Part shown: piece by piece, positions 16,101 through 23,888 of the stretch
Layout of the letters: each line of letters starts with the position of its first letter
How positions within the stretch are numbered: position 1 is the first letter of the stretch
Assembly: GCA_029262315.1 (NCBI GenBank)
Contig: JAJCZP010000075.1
Span: 1 to 36,315, forward strand
Origin: Deltaproteobacteria bacterium
Lineage (GTDB): Bacteria; Desulfobacterota; Binatia; UTPRO1
DNA: 36,315 nucleotides
Direction: 5' to 3'
Notes under the pieces: generated by a model
Seen by the model: only the letters and a program-made list of their open reading frames with translations
Told to the model about the DNA's origin: nothing
The model's database searches: none
Translations under genes and position numbers: made by a program

Positions 16101-16524
16101 CGGCGCCGAACCACTCTGGGCGCCGCTCATCATCGAAGCGTTCGCCGCCCTCGACAAGGGCGCCGGCGCCAAACGCTTTGTGATCGCGGCCTACAAAACC
16201 TCAGGAGGACGCCTCCGGGACGCCGCGGTTCTAGTGGCGACGGCCGATGCCTTGCGTACGCTCGGCGCAGCCCACGGCGTCGAAGTCGAATCGCGGTACA
16301 CACGCGCCCACGCACTTGCCGAGCCCCTGCACGCGCGCTCCCTGCTCGCCGCGATCGCCCACGGACGCGGCGCCCTTGCTGCCAGCCGCGGCGAGCCGGC
16401 GGCCGCGCTCGTACATTTCCAGGACGCCCGCGCGCGCTACGCCGCGCTGGGCTTTCAGCGATACGTCGACCGTGCCGACATTCTGATCGCGGCCCTTCCC
16501 GACGCTGTGCAAGAAACCGCCTGA
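13135..16524 (+). CDS. Zinc ribbon / class III nucleotidyl cyclase / AAA ATPase / helical-repeat signalling protein
   Basis: The 1129-aa protein has two zinc ribbons at residues 3-48 (CVQC..FCHVCG and TCPQC..FCPECG), then a class III cyclase domain (about 90-270). Metal aspartates are Asp100 (FCDLVGST) and Asp144 (AGDGVMALFGAP); the transition-state pair is Asn221 and Arg225 (DTTNLASRL). Residue 140, normally the purine-recognising Lys, is Gln, and the partner position is Thr214, a class IIIb feature. A NACHT/AAA-type ATPase follows (Walker A GAEAGSGKS with Lys327, Walker B LIIIIEDLHWMD), then about 500 residues of helical TPR-like repeats. The layout recalls half of mammalian soluble adenylyl cyclase. 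It is probably a cytoplasmic signal-controlled cyclase. It starts 31 bases after the dehydrogenase; GC is even with neighbours. Confidence 0.88.
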   Translation: MQCVQCSAELIAGKQFCHVCGTRAGETCPQCNSIVQAGFRFCPECGTPIDAAPPPPSAPTLEHRLADMSRHIPDRLAEKIRATQSLVTGERKLVTVMFCDLVGSTAIAEGLDPEEYRDLLEGYLEIVFREVYAVEGVVNQLAGDGVMALFGAPIAHEDAPYRAVYAALAIRDALHDMKRRKDAKDQLDLQVRIGVHTGPVVLGGVGNDLKMDYTAIGDTTNLASRLQTAAEPRMVLISEATQRLVRGFFRMAPGRRLQVKGKSDPVTAFEVCGLSDTTTPMAIAEARGLTPLVGRENELAQLAACYDRIKANFTQIVAIGAEAGSGKSRLLYEFRQRLADEPTVILEARCWAMTQNVPHAPWISMLRDYFELAPGEDPTIACAKIDRKLTPLGAGAAETKETLCRMLSLEAEDAVQHELPEDERKRQTFEAVGLLLALIAGQNPLIIIIEDLHWMDAPSREMLDLAVGTMCDGAEMVVITHRPDHQPFWRTRAAFTQINLLPLSDAEMVQIIRTIAGGQLPDELERGILAKAEGNPFFTEEITRALVEEGYLLRSDGQIRVTRPPSEMRLPGTVEEVVGARLDRLDPPAKRTVQVASVLGRQFQRAQLETTLAGENIDVAAALSLLEERGIIHRKAVLTSDEYRFGESLTQDIAYESLLLRQRRELHTRIGTMLESMPGDSVASRSALIAHHFSRTDDRARGLAALLQAGADAEAIPAFPTAAGFYEQAWDFAREMLATDDTSDATARQALEAARGLTRMLVLYGWSNDAYDLSEIGQEARTLAERLADDNALVTVLTLWGMGLTSSGRERYDEGVALIREADEAAHRLPDPLAAIRTGRAIAWAAMFDGQFDEARRRLADAVQALERLDTDQGADIYLSALFIRDRIRLHHDDLTTPESSQRTLELAREKGNRTVQAASATTLAMIAFFRADYARARELAERSLAIVESTGSLAQVRAVVAVAILARRELGESMLPRHTELLERGPVVGAEPLWAPLIIEAFAALDKGAGAKRFVIAAYKTSGGRLRDAAVLVATADALRTLGAAHGVEVESRYTRAHALAEPLHARSLLAAIAHGRGALAASRGEPAAALVHFQDARARYAALGFQRYVDRADILIAALPDAVQETA

Positions 16525-16608
16525 AGCGCCCCGCACGACAACTCGGCTCACCGATCCTCACCATCGATCACCCGTTGCTCGACAGCGATCGCAAGGGTAT
16601 GAGCCGTA

Positions 16609-16632
16609 ACCGCGAGGCTGCGCCATCGCGGT
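16609..16632 (+). promoter_or_regulatory. Hairpin in the leader of the alpha/beta hydrolase gene
   Basis: ACCGCGA at 16609-16615 pairs perfectly with TCGCGGT at 16626-16632 around a 10-base loop, just before the GGAGG at 16636-16640 that serves the hydrolase ATG. It could be a terminator remnant or a translation-controlling hairpin. There is no T run. Confidence 0.3.
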
Positions 16633-16645
16633 CATGGAGGCGGTA

Positions 16646-17407
16646 ATGCCGTACGTCGAGTTGCCCGGAGTGTCACTCTACTACGAGGTTCATGGGAACT
16701 CTGGCCCCTGGATCGTGTTCGCGCACGGCGCCGGGGGGAACCATCTCTCCTGGTGGCAGCAGATCCCCACGTTCAGCCAGCACGCGCGCTGCGTCACGTA
16801 CGCGCAACGCGGCTGGGGACGCTCGATCGCGCCAGCGCCTACACCGAGCGCTTTCGCGACCGACCTGCTCGCGCTGCTCGATCACTTGTCGATCGACGAC
16901 GCGGTGCTCGTCGGACAGTCCATGGGCGGCTGGTCCGTCCTCGGAGCAGCGCTTGCCGCGCCTGATCGCGTCAACCATCTCGTGTTGACCGGAACCATCG
17001 CTGGCCTCTCGGACGATACGACCCTGACCGCGCTGGCGCGCCTGCACGATCCGAGCAAGCCATTCGACGGGCACCTCGCCCTCGCCGCCGACTATCCCGC
17101 GCGCCAACCCGAACTCACATTCCTCTACGACGCCATCGCAGCGCTGAATCCACCGCCGACACCACAGTTCATCGGCGCGCTAGTCCGGCTGCAGTACACC
17201 GACGACGCGGCCTCACTGCGCGTGCCAACGACCTTCATTGCCGGCGATCGCGACCAGCTGTTTCCACCGGCGCTCATCCAGCGCGCACACGCCATGGTTC
17301 CCACCGCCGCCCTGCACTTCGTGCCTGGCGCGGGCCATTCGGTCTACTTCGAGTCCCCAAACGAGTTCAACGCGCTGCTCGCTCCCTGCCTGGTTCGACC
17401 CACCTGA
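16646..17407 (+). CDS. Alpha/beta hydrolase (serine nucleophile)
   Basis: The 253-aa protein has oxyanion HGAGG (27-31), Ser92 in GQSMGG as nucleophile, Asp in AGDRDQLFP and His in GAGHSVYFE, a complete serine-hydrolase triad. The start at 16646 is chosen because GGAGG lies five bases upstream; an ATG four codons earlier would overlap that site. It has no signal peptide. Members of the family are esterases, lactonases or thioesterases and the sequence does not decide among them. It follows the cyclase-ATPase gene by 121 bases and converges on recD2, 30 bases away. Confidence 0.82.
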   Translation: MPYVELPGVSLYYEVHGNSGPWIVFAHGAGGNHLSWWQQIPTFSQHARCVTYAQRGWGRSIAPAPTPSAFATDLLALLDHLSIDDAVLVGQSMGGWSVLGAALAAPDRVNHLVLTGTIAGLSDDTTLTALARLHDPSKPFDGHLALAADYPARQPELTFLYDAIAALNPPPTPQFIGALVRLQYTDDAASLRVPTTFIAGDRDQLFPPALIQRAHAMVPTAALHFVPGAGHSVYFESPNEFNALLAPCLVRPT

Positions 17408-17437
17408 CGCGCACGCGGGCCTCTAGCAAGAACGCTG

Positions 17438-19657
17438 CTACAGTTCACCCAGCGCGCCTCGGAGGCGGGGGGCCAACCGCGTACAGCGCTCATCCGTACG
17501 CGTGTTCTTGATGGCAAGCGCCAAGGCGCGGCGACTCCCCACGACCACGACGAGACGTCGGCCCCGCGTGATGCCGGTGTACAGGAGATTCCGCTGCAAC
17601 ATGACGTAGTGCTGAGTGTGTAGCGGCATCACGACGCAGGGGTACTCGCTCCCCTGCGCTTTGTGGATCGAGCAGGCATATGCAAGCGCGATCTCGTGGA
17701 GCGCACGAAGCGCGTAGCGCACGTCGCGGCCGTCGAAACGCACGAGCACCTCCGCATCGACATCGTCGATACTCACGATCCGTCCAATGTCTCCGTTGTA
17801 GACGTCGTGATCATAGTTGTTGCGCAGCTGCATCACCTTGTCTCCCGTCCGAAAGCCGCGCCCTCCGACCTCGCGGCCGCCCGGATTGAGCAAAGCCTGG
17901 AGGTCCGCGTTCAAGCGCGCGGCTCCGAGCAATCCCTTGTGCATCGGACTGAGCACCTGAACATCATCGACCGGATCGAGACCGAAGCGCTGGGGGATAC
18001 GGTGGACCACGAGATCCTTCAATGTCGCGAGAATCGCCTCAGGTTCGGTACGCTCTATGAAGTAAAAGTCCGAGTCCGCGCCCTCCTCTTCCGCCAGAAG
18101 GGACTCGCCAGCGTTGACCCGGTGTGCGTTCAACACGATGCGGCTCTCCGCCGCCTGGCGGAAGATCTCGACCAGGCGCACGACCTCGACCCCGCCTGAC
18201 CGCACCAGATCTCGAAGCACGCTACCCGGCCCCACGGCAGGCAGCTGGTCGCCGTCGCCGACCAGCAACAGGCGGCAGGTATCGGGAAGCGCGTCGAGCA
18301 AATGCCGAAAGAGGACGATGTCCACCATCGAGAGCTCGTCGACCATGACGAAGTCGGCCTCGAGGGGTTGGCTGCGATCACGCGCGAAACCCCCGTCTCG
18401 TGGGCTGAACTCGAGGAGGCGGTGAATCGTCTTGGCCGGATGCCCCGTCGTCGCCGCCAACCTCCGCGCCGCCCTCCCGGTCGGCGCACACAGTTGCACC
18501 CGCGCCCCGCCTACGTCCAAAAGCCCGAGCGCCCCATTGAGCAGAGTCGTTTTCCCGGTGCCCGGGCCACCTGTCAGTACCATCACCTTGCAGGTGAGCG
18601 CGCGCCGAATGGCGTCGAGCTGGCGCGCGACGAGTGGGGGATCGTGCTTCTCGGCAAGCCGGGCCAGGCCGGTGTCGAGGTCGATCCCCAGTGTGATCGG
18701 CTCCGAGGCACACAGTGCCGCCACCCGCATTGCGGCACCGACCTCCGCGTCGTGCAATTCGCGCAGGTAGACGGCTTCGTCGTTCCCCTCCCAATCGGTT
18801 GCCCCGGTCTCCTCCGGCGACAGATCCTCGCAAACCACGAGCAGCTGCGTGCGGCATTCCTCGAGCGCGGCTTCGACCAGCGTGAAATCTATTTCAAGGA
18901 GCGCCGCCGCTTGCTGCACCAACCGCTGACGCGGTGCGAACGCGTGACCCCGATCCGCCCACTGTTCCAGAACATACAGGAGACCCGCCGCGGCTCGTCG
19001 CGGCGAGGTCGCCTCGATGCCAACCTCCGCGGCGATCTGGTCGGCGGTCTTGAAGCCGAGCCCTGGAATGTCAGCAACGAGGCGGTACGGGTCCTCGCGC
19101 ACGATGGCAACCGCCTTTTGCTGATACTTCCGGTAGATCCGCATCGCATGTCCGGTCGAGACTCCATGCGATTGAAGAAACACCATGACCTCTTTCAACG
19201 CGCGCTGCTCACTCCATGCGGCCTCGATCCGCGCCCGCCGCACCCGTCCGATCCCCTGAACCTCTGCCAGCCGCTTGGGATCCTCCTCGATGACCGTCAG
19301 GGTATCGAGACCGAAGTGGCCCACCAGGCGTTGCGCCATCACCGCGCCAAGGCCCGGGACCAACCCCGAGGCAAGATAGCGCTCGATGCCGAGCAGGGTC
19401 GCCGGGGCAACGGTCACGTATCCCTCGGCCGCGAACTGCTCACCGTACCGCCGATCGACCACCCAACGCCCGGTCAATCGTAGGTGCTCTCCGAGTTGGA
19501 CGCCCAGGAGCGGTCCGACCGTCGTCACGGAGCCCTCACGGTCCGCCACCGCCAACCTGAGTACGCACCAGGCCGTCTCCTGGTTGGCGTACACGATCCG
19601 CTCGACCGTCCCTTCTAGGCCGGTCGCGGGCTCGATGTTCCGCTGTTGGTCCCCCAT
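17438..19657 (-). CDS. recD2: ATP-dependent RecD2-like DNA helicase
   Basis: The 739-aa protein is a SF1B 5'-to-3' helicase of the RecD2/RecD-TraA type, which works without RecBC. It starts with an OB-like strand set (GLEGTVERIVYANQETAWCVLRL region), followed by helix-hairpin-helix motifs (VPGLGAVMAQRL, VQGIGRVRRARI, IPGLGFKTADQIA). The helicase core has Walker A GGPGTGKTT (Lys369), VDELSMVD as motif II, GDGDQLPAVGPG as motif III and a C-terminal HKAQGSEYP motif. Length is normal for RecD2. Start is placed at ATG 19657 with AAGGGG upstream; an ATG 14 codons earlier has no ribosome binding site. It follows the sensor kinase on the same strand with a 66-base gap. Confidence 0.93.
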   Translation of the reverse strand: MGDQQRNIEPATGLEGTVERIVYANQETAWCVLRLAVADREGSVTTVGPLLGVQLGEHLRLTGRWVVDRRYGEQFAAEGYVTVAPATLLGIERYLASGLVPGLGAVMAQRLVGHFGLDTLTVIEEDPKRLAEVQGIGRVRRARIEAAWSEQRALKEVMVFLQSHGVSTGHAMRIYRKYQQKAVAIVREDPYRLVADIPGLGFKTADQIAAEVGIEATSPRRAAAGLLYVLEQWADRGHAFAPRQRLVQQAAALLEIDFTLVEAALEECRTQLLVVCEDLSPEETGATDWEGNDEAVYLRELHDAEVGAAMRVAALCASEPITLGIDLDTGLARLAEKHDPPLVARQLDAIRRALTCKVMVLTGGPGTGKTTLLNGALGLLDVGGARVQLCAPTGRAARRLAATTGHPAKTIHRLLEFSPRDGGFARDRSQPLEADFVMVDELSMVDIVLFRHLLDALPDTCRLLLVGDGDQLPAVGPGSVLRDLVRSGGVEVVRLVEIFRQAAESRIVLNAHRVNAGESLLAEEEGADSDFYFIERTEPEAILATLKDLVVHRIPQRFGLDPVDDVQVLSPMHKGLLGAARLNADLQALLNPGGREVGGRGFRTGDKVMQLRNNYDHDVYNGDIGRIVSIDDVDAEVLVRFDGRDVRYALRALHEIALAYACSIHKAQGSEYPCVVMPLHTQHYVMLQRNLLYTGITRGRRLVVVVGSRRALALAIKNTRTDERCTRLAPRLRGALGEL

Positions 19658-19723
19658 GTGCCCGCGCCCCTTGTGCCGGGTTTCGCGAGCGGGCGCCATC
19701 GGCAGGTACCGGGATCGCAGAAA

Positions 19724-22267
19724 CTACGCGGTGAGCTGCTCCTCGCGCCCCGCACCTTCGGGCACCGGCGTCCGCGGGAGCCACACCGTGAAGCGCGTTC
19801 CGCGATCGAGTTCACTACTCACGTCGACATGACCGCCGAGCAGCGAACAGTACCGCTGCACGATGAAGAGGCCGATACCGCACCCGTTGCGCGTCTCGCC
19901 GTCGGCGGCTTGCCGATAGAGCTCGAAGATGTGCGGCAAGTCTTCGGGCGGAATCCCGCATCCCGTGTCGGTCACTGCGATCACCACGCGCCCGTCGCTG
20001 GCTGCTCGGGCTTCGACCGCGATCGACCCCGCGGTGGTGAATTTGCGCGCATTCCCCACCAGATTCGTGACGATCTGGCGAATCTTCAGCCGATCCGTCT
20101 CGATCGCGCCGAGCTCGGGCTCTACGCACCAGCGCTCCTCCACCTCCGACGTCGGATGCAAGGCCTGCTCGGTACTTTGCAGCTCCTCGAACAGCGTCGC
20201 CAGCACGACCGGCTCGCGATTCACGCGCACACCGGTACTCTCGAGACGTAGCACGCTGAGCGTATCCTCAACCAGGTTCGTCAACACCCCAGCGGCGTGC
20301 AGCATACGCTCGAGCACATCGCCATGCTCGCCGATCGGCCGATCGCCATCATCGCGCGCGGTATCGAGAAGGAGTTCTGTATAGCCGAGGAAGATGTTCA
20401 GCGGCGTGCGAAGCTCGTGCGACATCATCCCCATGAACATACTCTTGAGACGATCAGCTTCGGTCAGGTGCTCTTTCGCCGCCATCAGGGCGACGTTCTG
20501 CGCCGTGAGCTGCTGGACGAACGCTTCGCGCTCGCGCACATACTCTTCTTCGCCGATCACTCGCGCGAGTCGTTCCGCAAAGGTCGACAGGAGCTGCACG
20601 TCGTTCTCATCGAAGTTCCGCTCGCGGGAATCCATCACCGCGACCGCACCGACAACTTCGCCGTTCCGGCCGACGATCGGCACGCCCACGTATGAGCAGA
20701 GCCCGTGCTCTACGAGAAACGTGTCCTCCGGAAATTCGACCGCCACATTCGTCGTGAGGTACGCACGCCGATCTTCGTGCACGCGTCCGCAGGGCGTTCC
20801 CGCGAGCGCCATCTGCGTGCCACGTGTGACGATCCCGTTCTCGTACATTGCCAACATCACGAGATCACCGTCCACGTGTCGCTCGAGCAAGACGAGCGGT
20901 ACGTCGAGCAACGCCGCCAGCGTCCCCGCCACCCGCTCGGCAACCTGTTCCACCGTACCACCGAGCGTCACTGCGAGCTGATACAGCTCTTTCAGTCGAT
21001 CGAGCGAGATCCGTAGCTCCTGCTCGGCGCGCTCGCGCTGAGCGACGTCGTGCATGATCGCCTGCACGACCGTCCCCTCAGCAAGCGCCACGAAGCTCAC
21101 CGCGACGTCGACAGGACGCTCGGAACCATCTGCGCGCACGATCGTCGCGCTCGACGATCGCTCGGCAGCGCCCTCGCCGACGAGATTCGCCAGTCGCGTT
21201 CCCGGACGGAAGAGCCATTCGAAGCGGGTCGCCTTCAGGGCGCGCGCGCTCAAACCCGTCAGTTCGTGCGCTCGTCGATTCGCCTCGATGATTCCTCCCG
21301 TCGTCGGCTCGACGAGAAAGATGGCGTCCCCCGCCCCCTCGAACAGGGCACCATAGCGCGCGGCCGCATTCTGCTGCGATCGTTCGAGTTCGCTAGCTGC
21401 CACGTTGAACGCGCGCGCCATTTCCACGATCTGCCCGTCGATTGCGCCCGTAACAAAGCTCACGCGGCTCGTACCGGCGAGGCGACGCGCGGCCTCGCCG
21501 AGATCGATGGCCGCCTGCCGAATCATCCAGGCGTGCATCCACGCCAACGCGACGGTCAATGCCGTCGCCAAGAAAACAATGGCGCTGTGCGCGAGCCACG
21601 CATCTTCGAGGTTCGCTGTCAGACGAGGCGCAACCAGGAGCGCGAGCACCGTCGGCGCAGCCAAGATGGCAACGCGCAGGCGGGTATCGACCGTCTGTCC
21701 CAAATACGGATCGAGGTCGCGGCGGACCGCCGCCATCCGGAGCCGCTGGCAGGGCGCGGCGATGAGTGCCTCGCTCAGCGTGAACGTCGTCGCCCCGTAA
21801 AGCAGCGCCGCGACGATCCCGCCCACGAGCACTGGTCCGACATTCCGCGCGCTCCCCGCCACGATCCACTCCAGCGCCGCCATCCACAAGACGACCAGAC
21901 CCGAGAGCACGAGCACGAGCGCACCGGCGACCACCGGTGCGGACGGAAGCCAGGTCAGCGCGGACTCGAGCGTAGCTCGTGGGACTGCGTCGGGCCGCAC
22001 CCGGGGTCCGAAGATCTCGTTCACGGCGTTCACCCAGCGGACCGGCGACCGGAGGTAGGGACTCGCCATGCCTGCCAACAACAGATGGCAGAGCGTGGCC
22101 AAAGACAAACCCAGGAGAAACGGCCACCCGAAAATCCACAACGTTCCGGTACCTGCGAAGTCTGCGGTGGCGTAGATATAGAGGGCCCCGTAGATCGCAG
22201 CCACCCAGCCCGCGCCTACGGTACGCATCACGATGCCAGCGGCATATGGCACGCGGAGCTTCCCCAT
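19724..22267 (-). CDS. Membrane sensor histidine kinase with PAS and GAF domains
   Basis: The 847-aa kinase has an N-terminal membrane region with about six helices (residues 15-255), a HAMP-like linker, a PAS domain (about 303-410), a GAF domain (about 430-580), then HisKA with phospho-acceptor His617 in MSHELRTPLN and an HATPase_c domain with NLVGNARKF, DTGCGIPP and GCGIGLF boxes. It has no receiver domain. No response regulator lies near it in the window, so it is an orphan that must signal to a partner elsewhere. It lies within the replication and repair block, between the small hypothetical gene and recD2. There is no obvious ribosome binding site at 22267; Met14 is an alternative start. 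The GAF domain may sense a small molecule. Confidence 0.9.
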   Translation of the reverse strand: MGKLRVPYAAGIVMRTVGAGWVAAIYGALYIYATADFAGTGTLWIFGWPFLLGLSLATLCHLLLAGMASPYLRSPVRWVNAVNEIFGPRVRPDAVPRATLESALTWLPSAPVVAGALVLVLSGLVVLWMAALEWIVAGSARNVGPVLVGGIVAALLYGATTFTLSEALIAAPCQRLRMAAVRRDLDPYLGQTVDTRLRVAILAAPTVLALLVAPRLTANLEDAWLAHSAIVFLATALTVALAWMHAWMIRQAAIDLGEAARRLAGTSRVSFVTGAIDGQIVEMARAFNVAASELERSQQNAAARYGALFEGAGDAIFLVEPTTGGIIEANRRAHELTGLSARALKATRFEWLFRPGTRLANLVGEGAAERSSSATIVRADGSERPVDVAVSFVALAEGTVVQAIMHDVAQRERAEQELRISLDRLKELYQLAVTLGGTVEQVAERVAGTLAALLDVPLVLLERHVDGDLVMLAMYENGIVTRGTQMALAGTPCGRVHEDRRAYLTTNVAVEFPEDTFLVEHGLCSYVGVPIVGRNGEVVGAVAVMDSRERNFDENDVQLLSTFAERLARVIGEEEYVREREAFVQQLTAQNVALMAAKEHLTEADRLKSMFMGMMSHELRTPLNIFLGYTELLLDTARDDGDRPIGEHGDVLERMLHAAGVLTNLVEDTLSVLRLESTGVRVNREPVVLATLFEELQSTEQALHPTSEVEERWCVEPELGAIETDRLKIRQIVTNLVGNARKFTTAGSIAVEARAASDGRVVIAVTDTGCGIPPEDLPHIFELYRQAADGETRNGCGIGLFIVQRYCSLLGGHVDVSSELDRGTRFTVWLPRTPVPEGAGREEQLTA

Positions 22268-22297
22268 GAGGCAAGGTGGAGCAACTGCTATGCCAGT

Positions 22298-22332
22298 CGC
22301 GCCCCCCGTAGTATCAAACCCTTAGGGGCGCG
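22298..22332 (-). promoter_or_regulatory. Inverted repeat upstream of the sensor kinase gene
   Basis: CGCGCCCC at 22298-22305 and GGGGCGCG at 22325-22332 form a perfect 8-bp inverted repeat with a 19-base loop, 31 bases upstream of the kinase start. The loop contains, on the minus strand, a TTTGATACT stretch that could serve as a weak -10 region. A transcription factor site or leader hairpin are both possible. The remainder of the gap 22268-22443 shows nothing recognisable. Confidence 0.3.
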
Positions 22333-22443
22333 AGCGTCACAAAGATGCTCGAAGCGGCACGAACTGAGCGCTCCTGACACAGCGGCCTCGGAAGGTCCCC
22401 TGCTCCTGGCCGCCCCTCGCAAGCGCACAGGACGCGTCGCCCG

Positions 22444-22815
22444 CTAGGCGCGGGTGTCGATCAGACGCGCGTCGGGTGGCGGCTGCTGGGCGCGAGCGAA
22501 GCGCTCGGCAAGTGCAGCTCGCGCGCTCGGCGAGGTAGAGCGATTCGGACCGCTCCCCCCGGAGTCCGCGTCAATCTCCGCCTCGCCGCCGGCCACCGAT
22601 ACACTCGGCGGGACCCGAGCGGCCAGCGCTAGCGCTTCGTCCGAGATCCGGACAACCGTCGCCCCCTCGCCAGGCGGGCCCGGACTCGAGAGCTTCCCAC
22701 TGGCGCTATCGCTGACGCCATGTCGTCCGCCTGCGCCTTCGGGATGCGCCTTGGCGCCTCCCTCTATGGGTCGCAGTGCAGGACTCGCACGTACTCCTGG
22801 CGACAGCGCATCCAC
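22444..22815 (-). CDS. Hypothetical Gly/Pro/Ser-rich 123-aa protein
   Basis: I do not recognise this protein. It starts at a GTG at 22815, has no clear ribosome binding site, and reads as a low-complexity N-terminal half (Pro, Gly, Ser, Ala) followed by a stretch (about 54-75: VVRISDEALALAARV) and a helical segment (about 93-112, ALAERFARAQQ). Third-codon positions are GC-rich, as in neighbours, so it is probably coding. No signal peptide or membrane helix is present. It lies between recR and the kinase gene on the same strand. The long plus-strand frame over the same bases is taken as its shadow. Confidence 0.45.
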   Translation of the reverse strand: MDALSPGVRASPALRPIEGGAKAHPEGAGGRHGVSDSASGKLSSPGPPGEGATVVRISDEALALAARVPPSVSVAGGEAEIDADSGGSGPNRSTSPSARAALAERFARAQQPPPDARLIDTRA

Positions 22816-22935
22816 TGATGATGATACGAAGCAAGGATCGCGCCGAACCCACTCGACCGCCGCTTCGACACGGACGGCCTACCCCGCCCATGGCGCGGCG
22901 ACGATCGGTACTGCGGGGATGGTCGAACGCCGATG

Positions 22936-22953
22936 CGAGTGGGCTCCCACTCG
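22936..22953 (-). terminator. Perfect hairpin downstream of recR
   Basis: CGAGTGGG and CCCACTCG form an 8-bp palindrome separated by two bases, 15 bases after the recR stop. It has no T run after it on the minus strand. It could mark the 3' end of the dnaX-ybaB-recR message. Confidence 0.35.
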
Positions 22954-22967
22954 CCGTGTCGGCGTCT

Positions 22968-23564
22968 CTACATCTCCCGCCGACCATCGAGCGCGCGCCC
23001 GAGCGTCACCACGTCCGCGTACTCGACATCGCCACCCATCGGGATTCCGTGCGCAATGCGACTCACCGTCACCCCGAGCGGCTTGATCAGCTTCGCAAGG
23101 TAGAGCGCTGTGGCCTCCCCTTCGACCGTGGGATTGGTCGCGATGATCACCTCGCCCACCCGATCGCCGCGCAGGCGCTCGAGCAGACTGGCGATCTGCA
23201 GATCTTCGGGGCCGATACCGTCGAGGGGCGCCAGCGCGCCGTGCAAGACGTGGTAGCGACCGCGATGCCCCTTCGATCGCTCCACGGCGATCAAATCCGC
23301 CGGTCCTTCCACAACACAGATGCTGGTATCGAGCCGACGTGGGTCATCACAGATCGGACAGGGGTCCGTCTCGGTCAAACCGTTGCATACGGTACACAAG
23401 CGCGTCTGCTCTTTGAGCGCCTGCAGCGCGGCCGCCAACCCATCCGCCATCGCGCGGTCGGCACGCAGCACGTGAAAGGCGAGGCGTGCCGCCGTCTTCT
23501 CGCCAATACCTGGTAGTCGGGCGAACTCCTGGATCAAGTTGGTCATCGACGGTGTGTACGACAT
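22968..23564 (-). CDS. recR: Recombination mediator protein RecR
   Basis: The 198-aa protein works with RecO and RecF to load RecA on gapped DNA. An N-terminal helix-hairpin-helix (ARLPGIGEKTAARLAFH, 15-31) is followed by a C4 zinc finger (Cys57, Cys60, Cys69, Cys72) and a Toprim domain (ICVVEGPADLIAVE; ATNPTVEGEATALYL). The start at 23564 is supported by GGAGGTGAG immediately upstream. Length is standard. It is the third gene of dnaX-ybaB-recR, 15 bases after ybaB. Confidence 0.97.
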   Translation of the reverse strand: MSYTPSMTNLIQEFARLPGIGEKTAARLAFHVLRADRAMADGLAAALQALKEQTRLCTVCNGLTETDPCPICDDPRRLDTSICVVEGPADLIAVERSKGHRGRYHVLHGALAPLDGIGPEDLQIASLLERLRGDRVGEVIIATNPTVEGEATALYLAKLIKPLGVTVSRIAHGIPMGGDVEYADVVTLGRALDGRREM

Positions 23565-23579
23565 CTCACCTCCAGCCCC

Positions 23580-23888
23580 TCAACCGAGTCCGGGGATCTT
23601 GAGGCCCCCGGCGACCTTCGTCATCTCGTCAGCGACCATCTTCTGGGCGTTCCGGATGCCTTCGTTGACCGCCGCGAGGACGAGATCCTGCACGAGCTCG
23701 ACATCCTCCTGCAGGACCGCGGGCTCGATCGTGAGTGCGACGATTTCATGTTTGCCGTTGACGGTCACTTTGACCATGCCCCCACCAGCCGCGGCTTCCA
23801 CCGTACGCCGAGCGACACTTTCCTGTACCTGCGACAGGCGCTCCTGCAGCTCTTGCGCCTGCTTCATCAGGTTCCCAAGATCAGCCAT
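23580..23888 (-). CDS. ybaB: YbaB/EbfC family nucleoid-associated protein
   Basis: The 102-aa DNA-binding protein forms dimers on the nucleoid and often sits between dnaX and recR. It has the family's MADLGNLMKQAQELQERL start, GGGMVKVTVNGK centre and EGIRNAQKMVADEMTKV helix, ending GGLKIPGLG. The true start is at 23888, preceded by GGAGGG; the frame extends further upstream only into dnaX. It overlaps the 3' end of dnaX by eight bases, so translation is probably coupled. Confidence 0.96.
   Translation of the reverse strand: MADLGNLMKQAQELQERLSQVQESVARRTVEAAAGGGMVKVTVNGKHEIVALTIEPAVLQEDVELVQDLVLAAVNEGIRNAQKMVADEMTKVAGGLKIPGLG

Noticed and set aside
18302-19483. A 393-codon open frame on the plus strand
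   Set aside because: It is antisense to recD2, which has all helicase motifs; the shadow is Arg/Pro-rich with no domain.
21050-22447. A 465-codon open frame on the plus strand
   Set aside because: It is antisense to the membrane part of the sensor kinase and rich in Arg, His and Gln as expected for a shadow.
22816-22967. tRNA gene in the gap after recR
   Set aside because: A GGGTTCGGC stretch recalls a T-loop, but the expected cloverleaf arms and acceptor pairing are missing.
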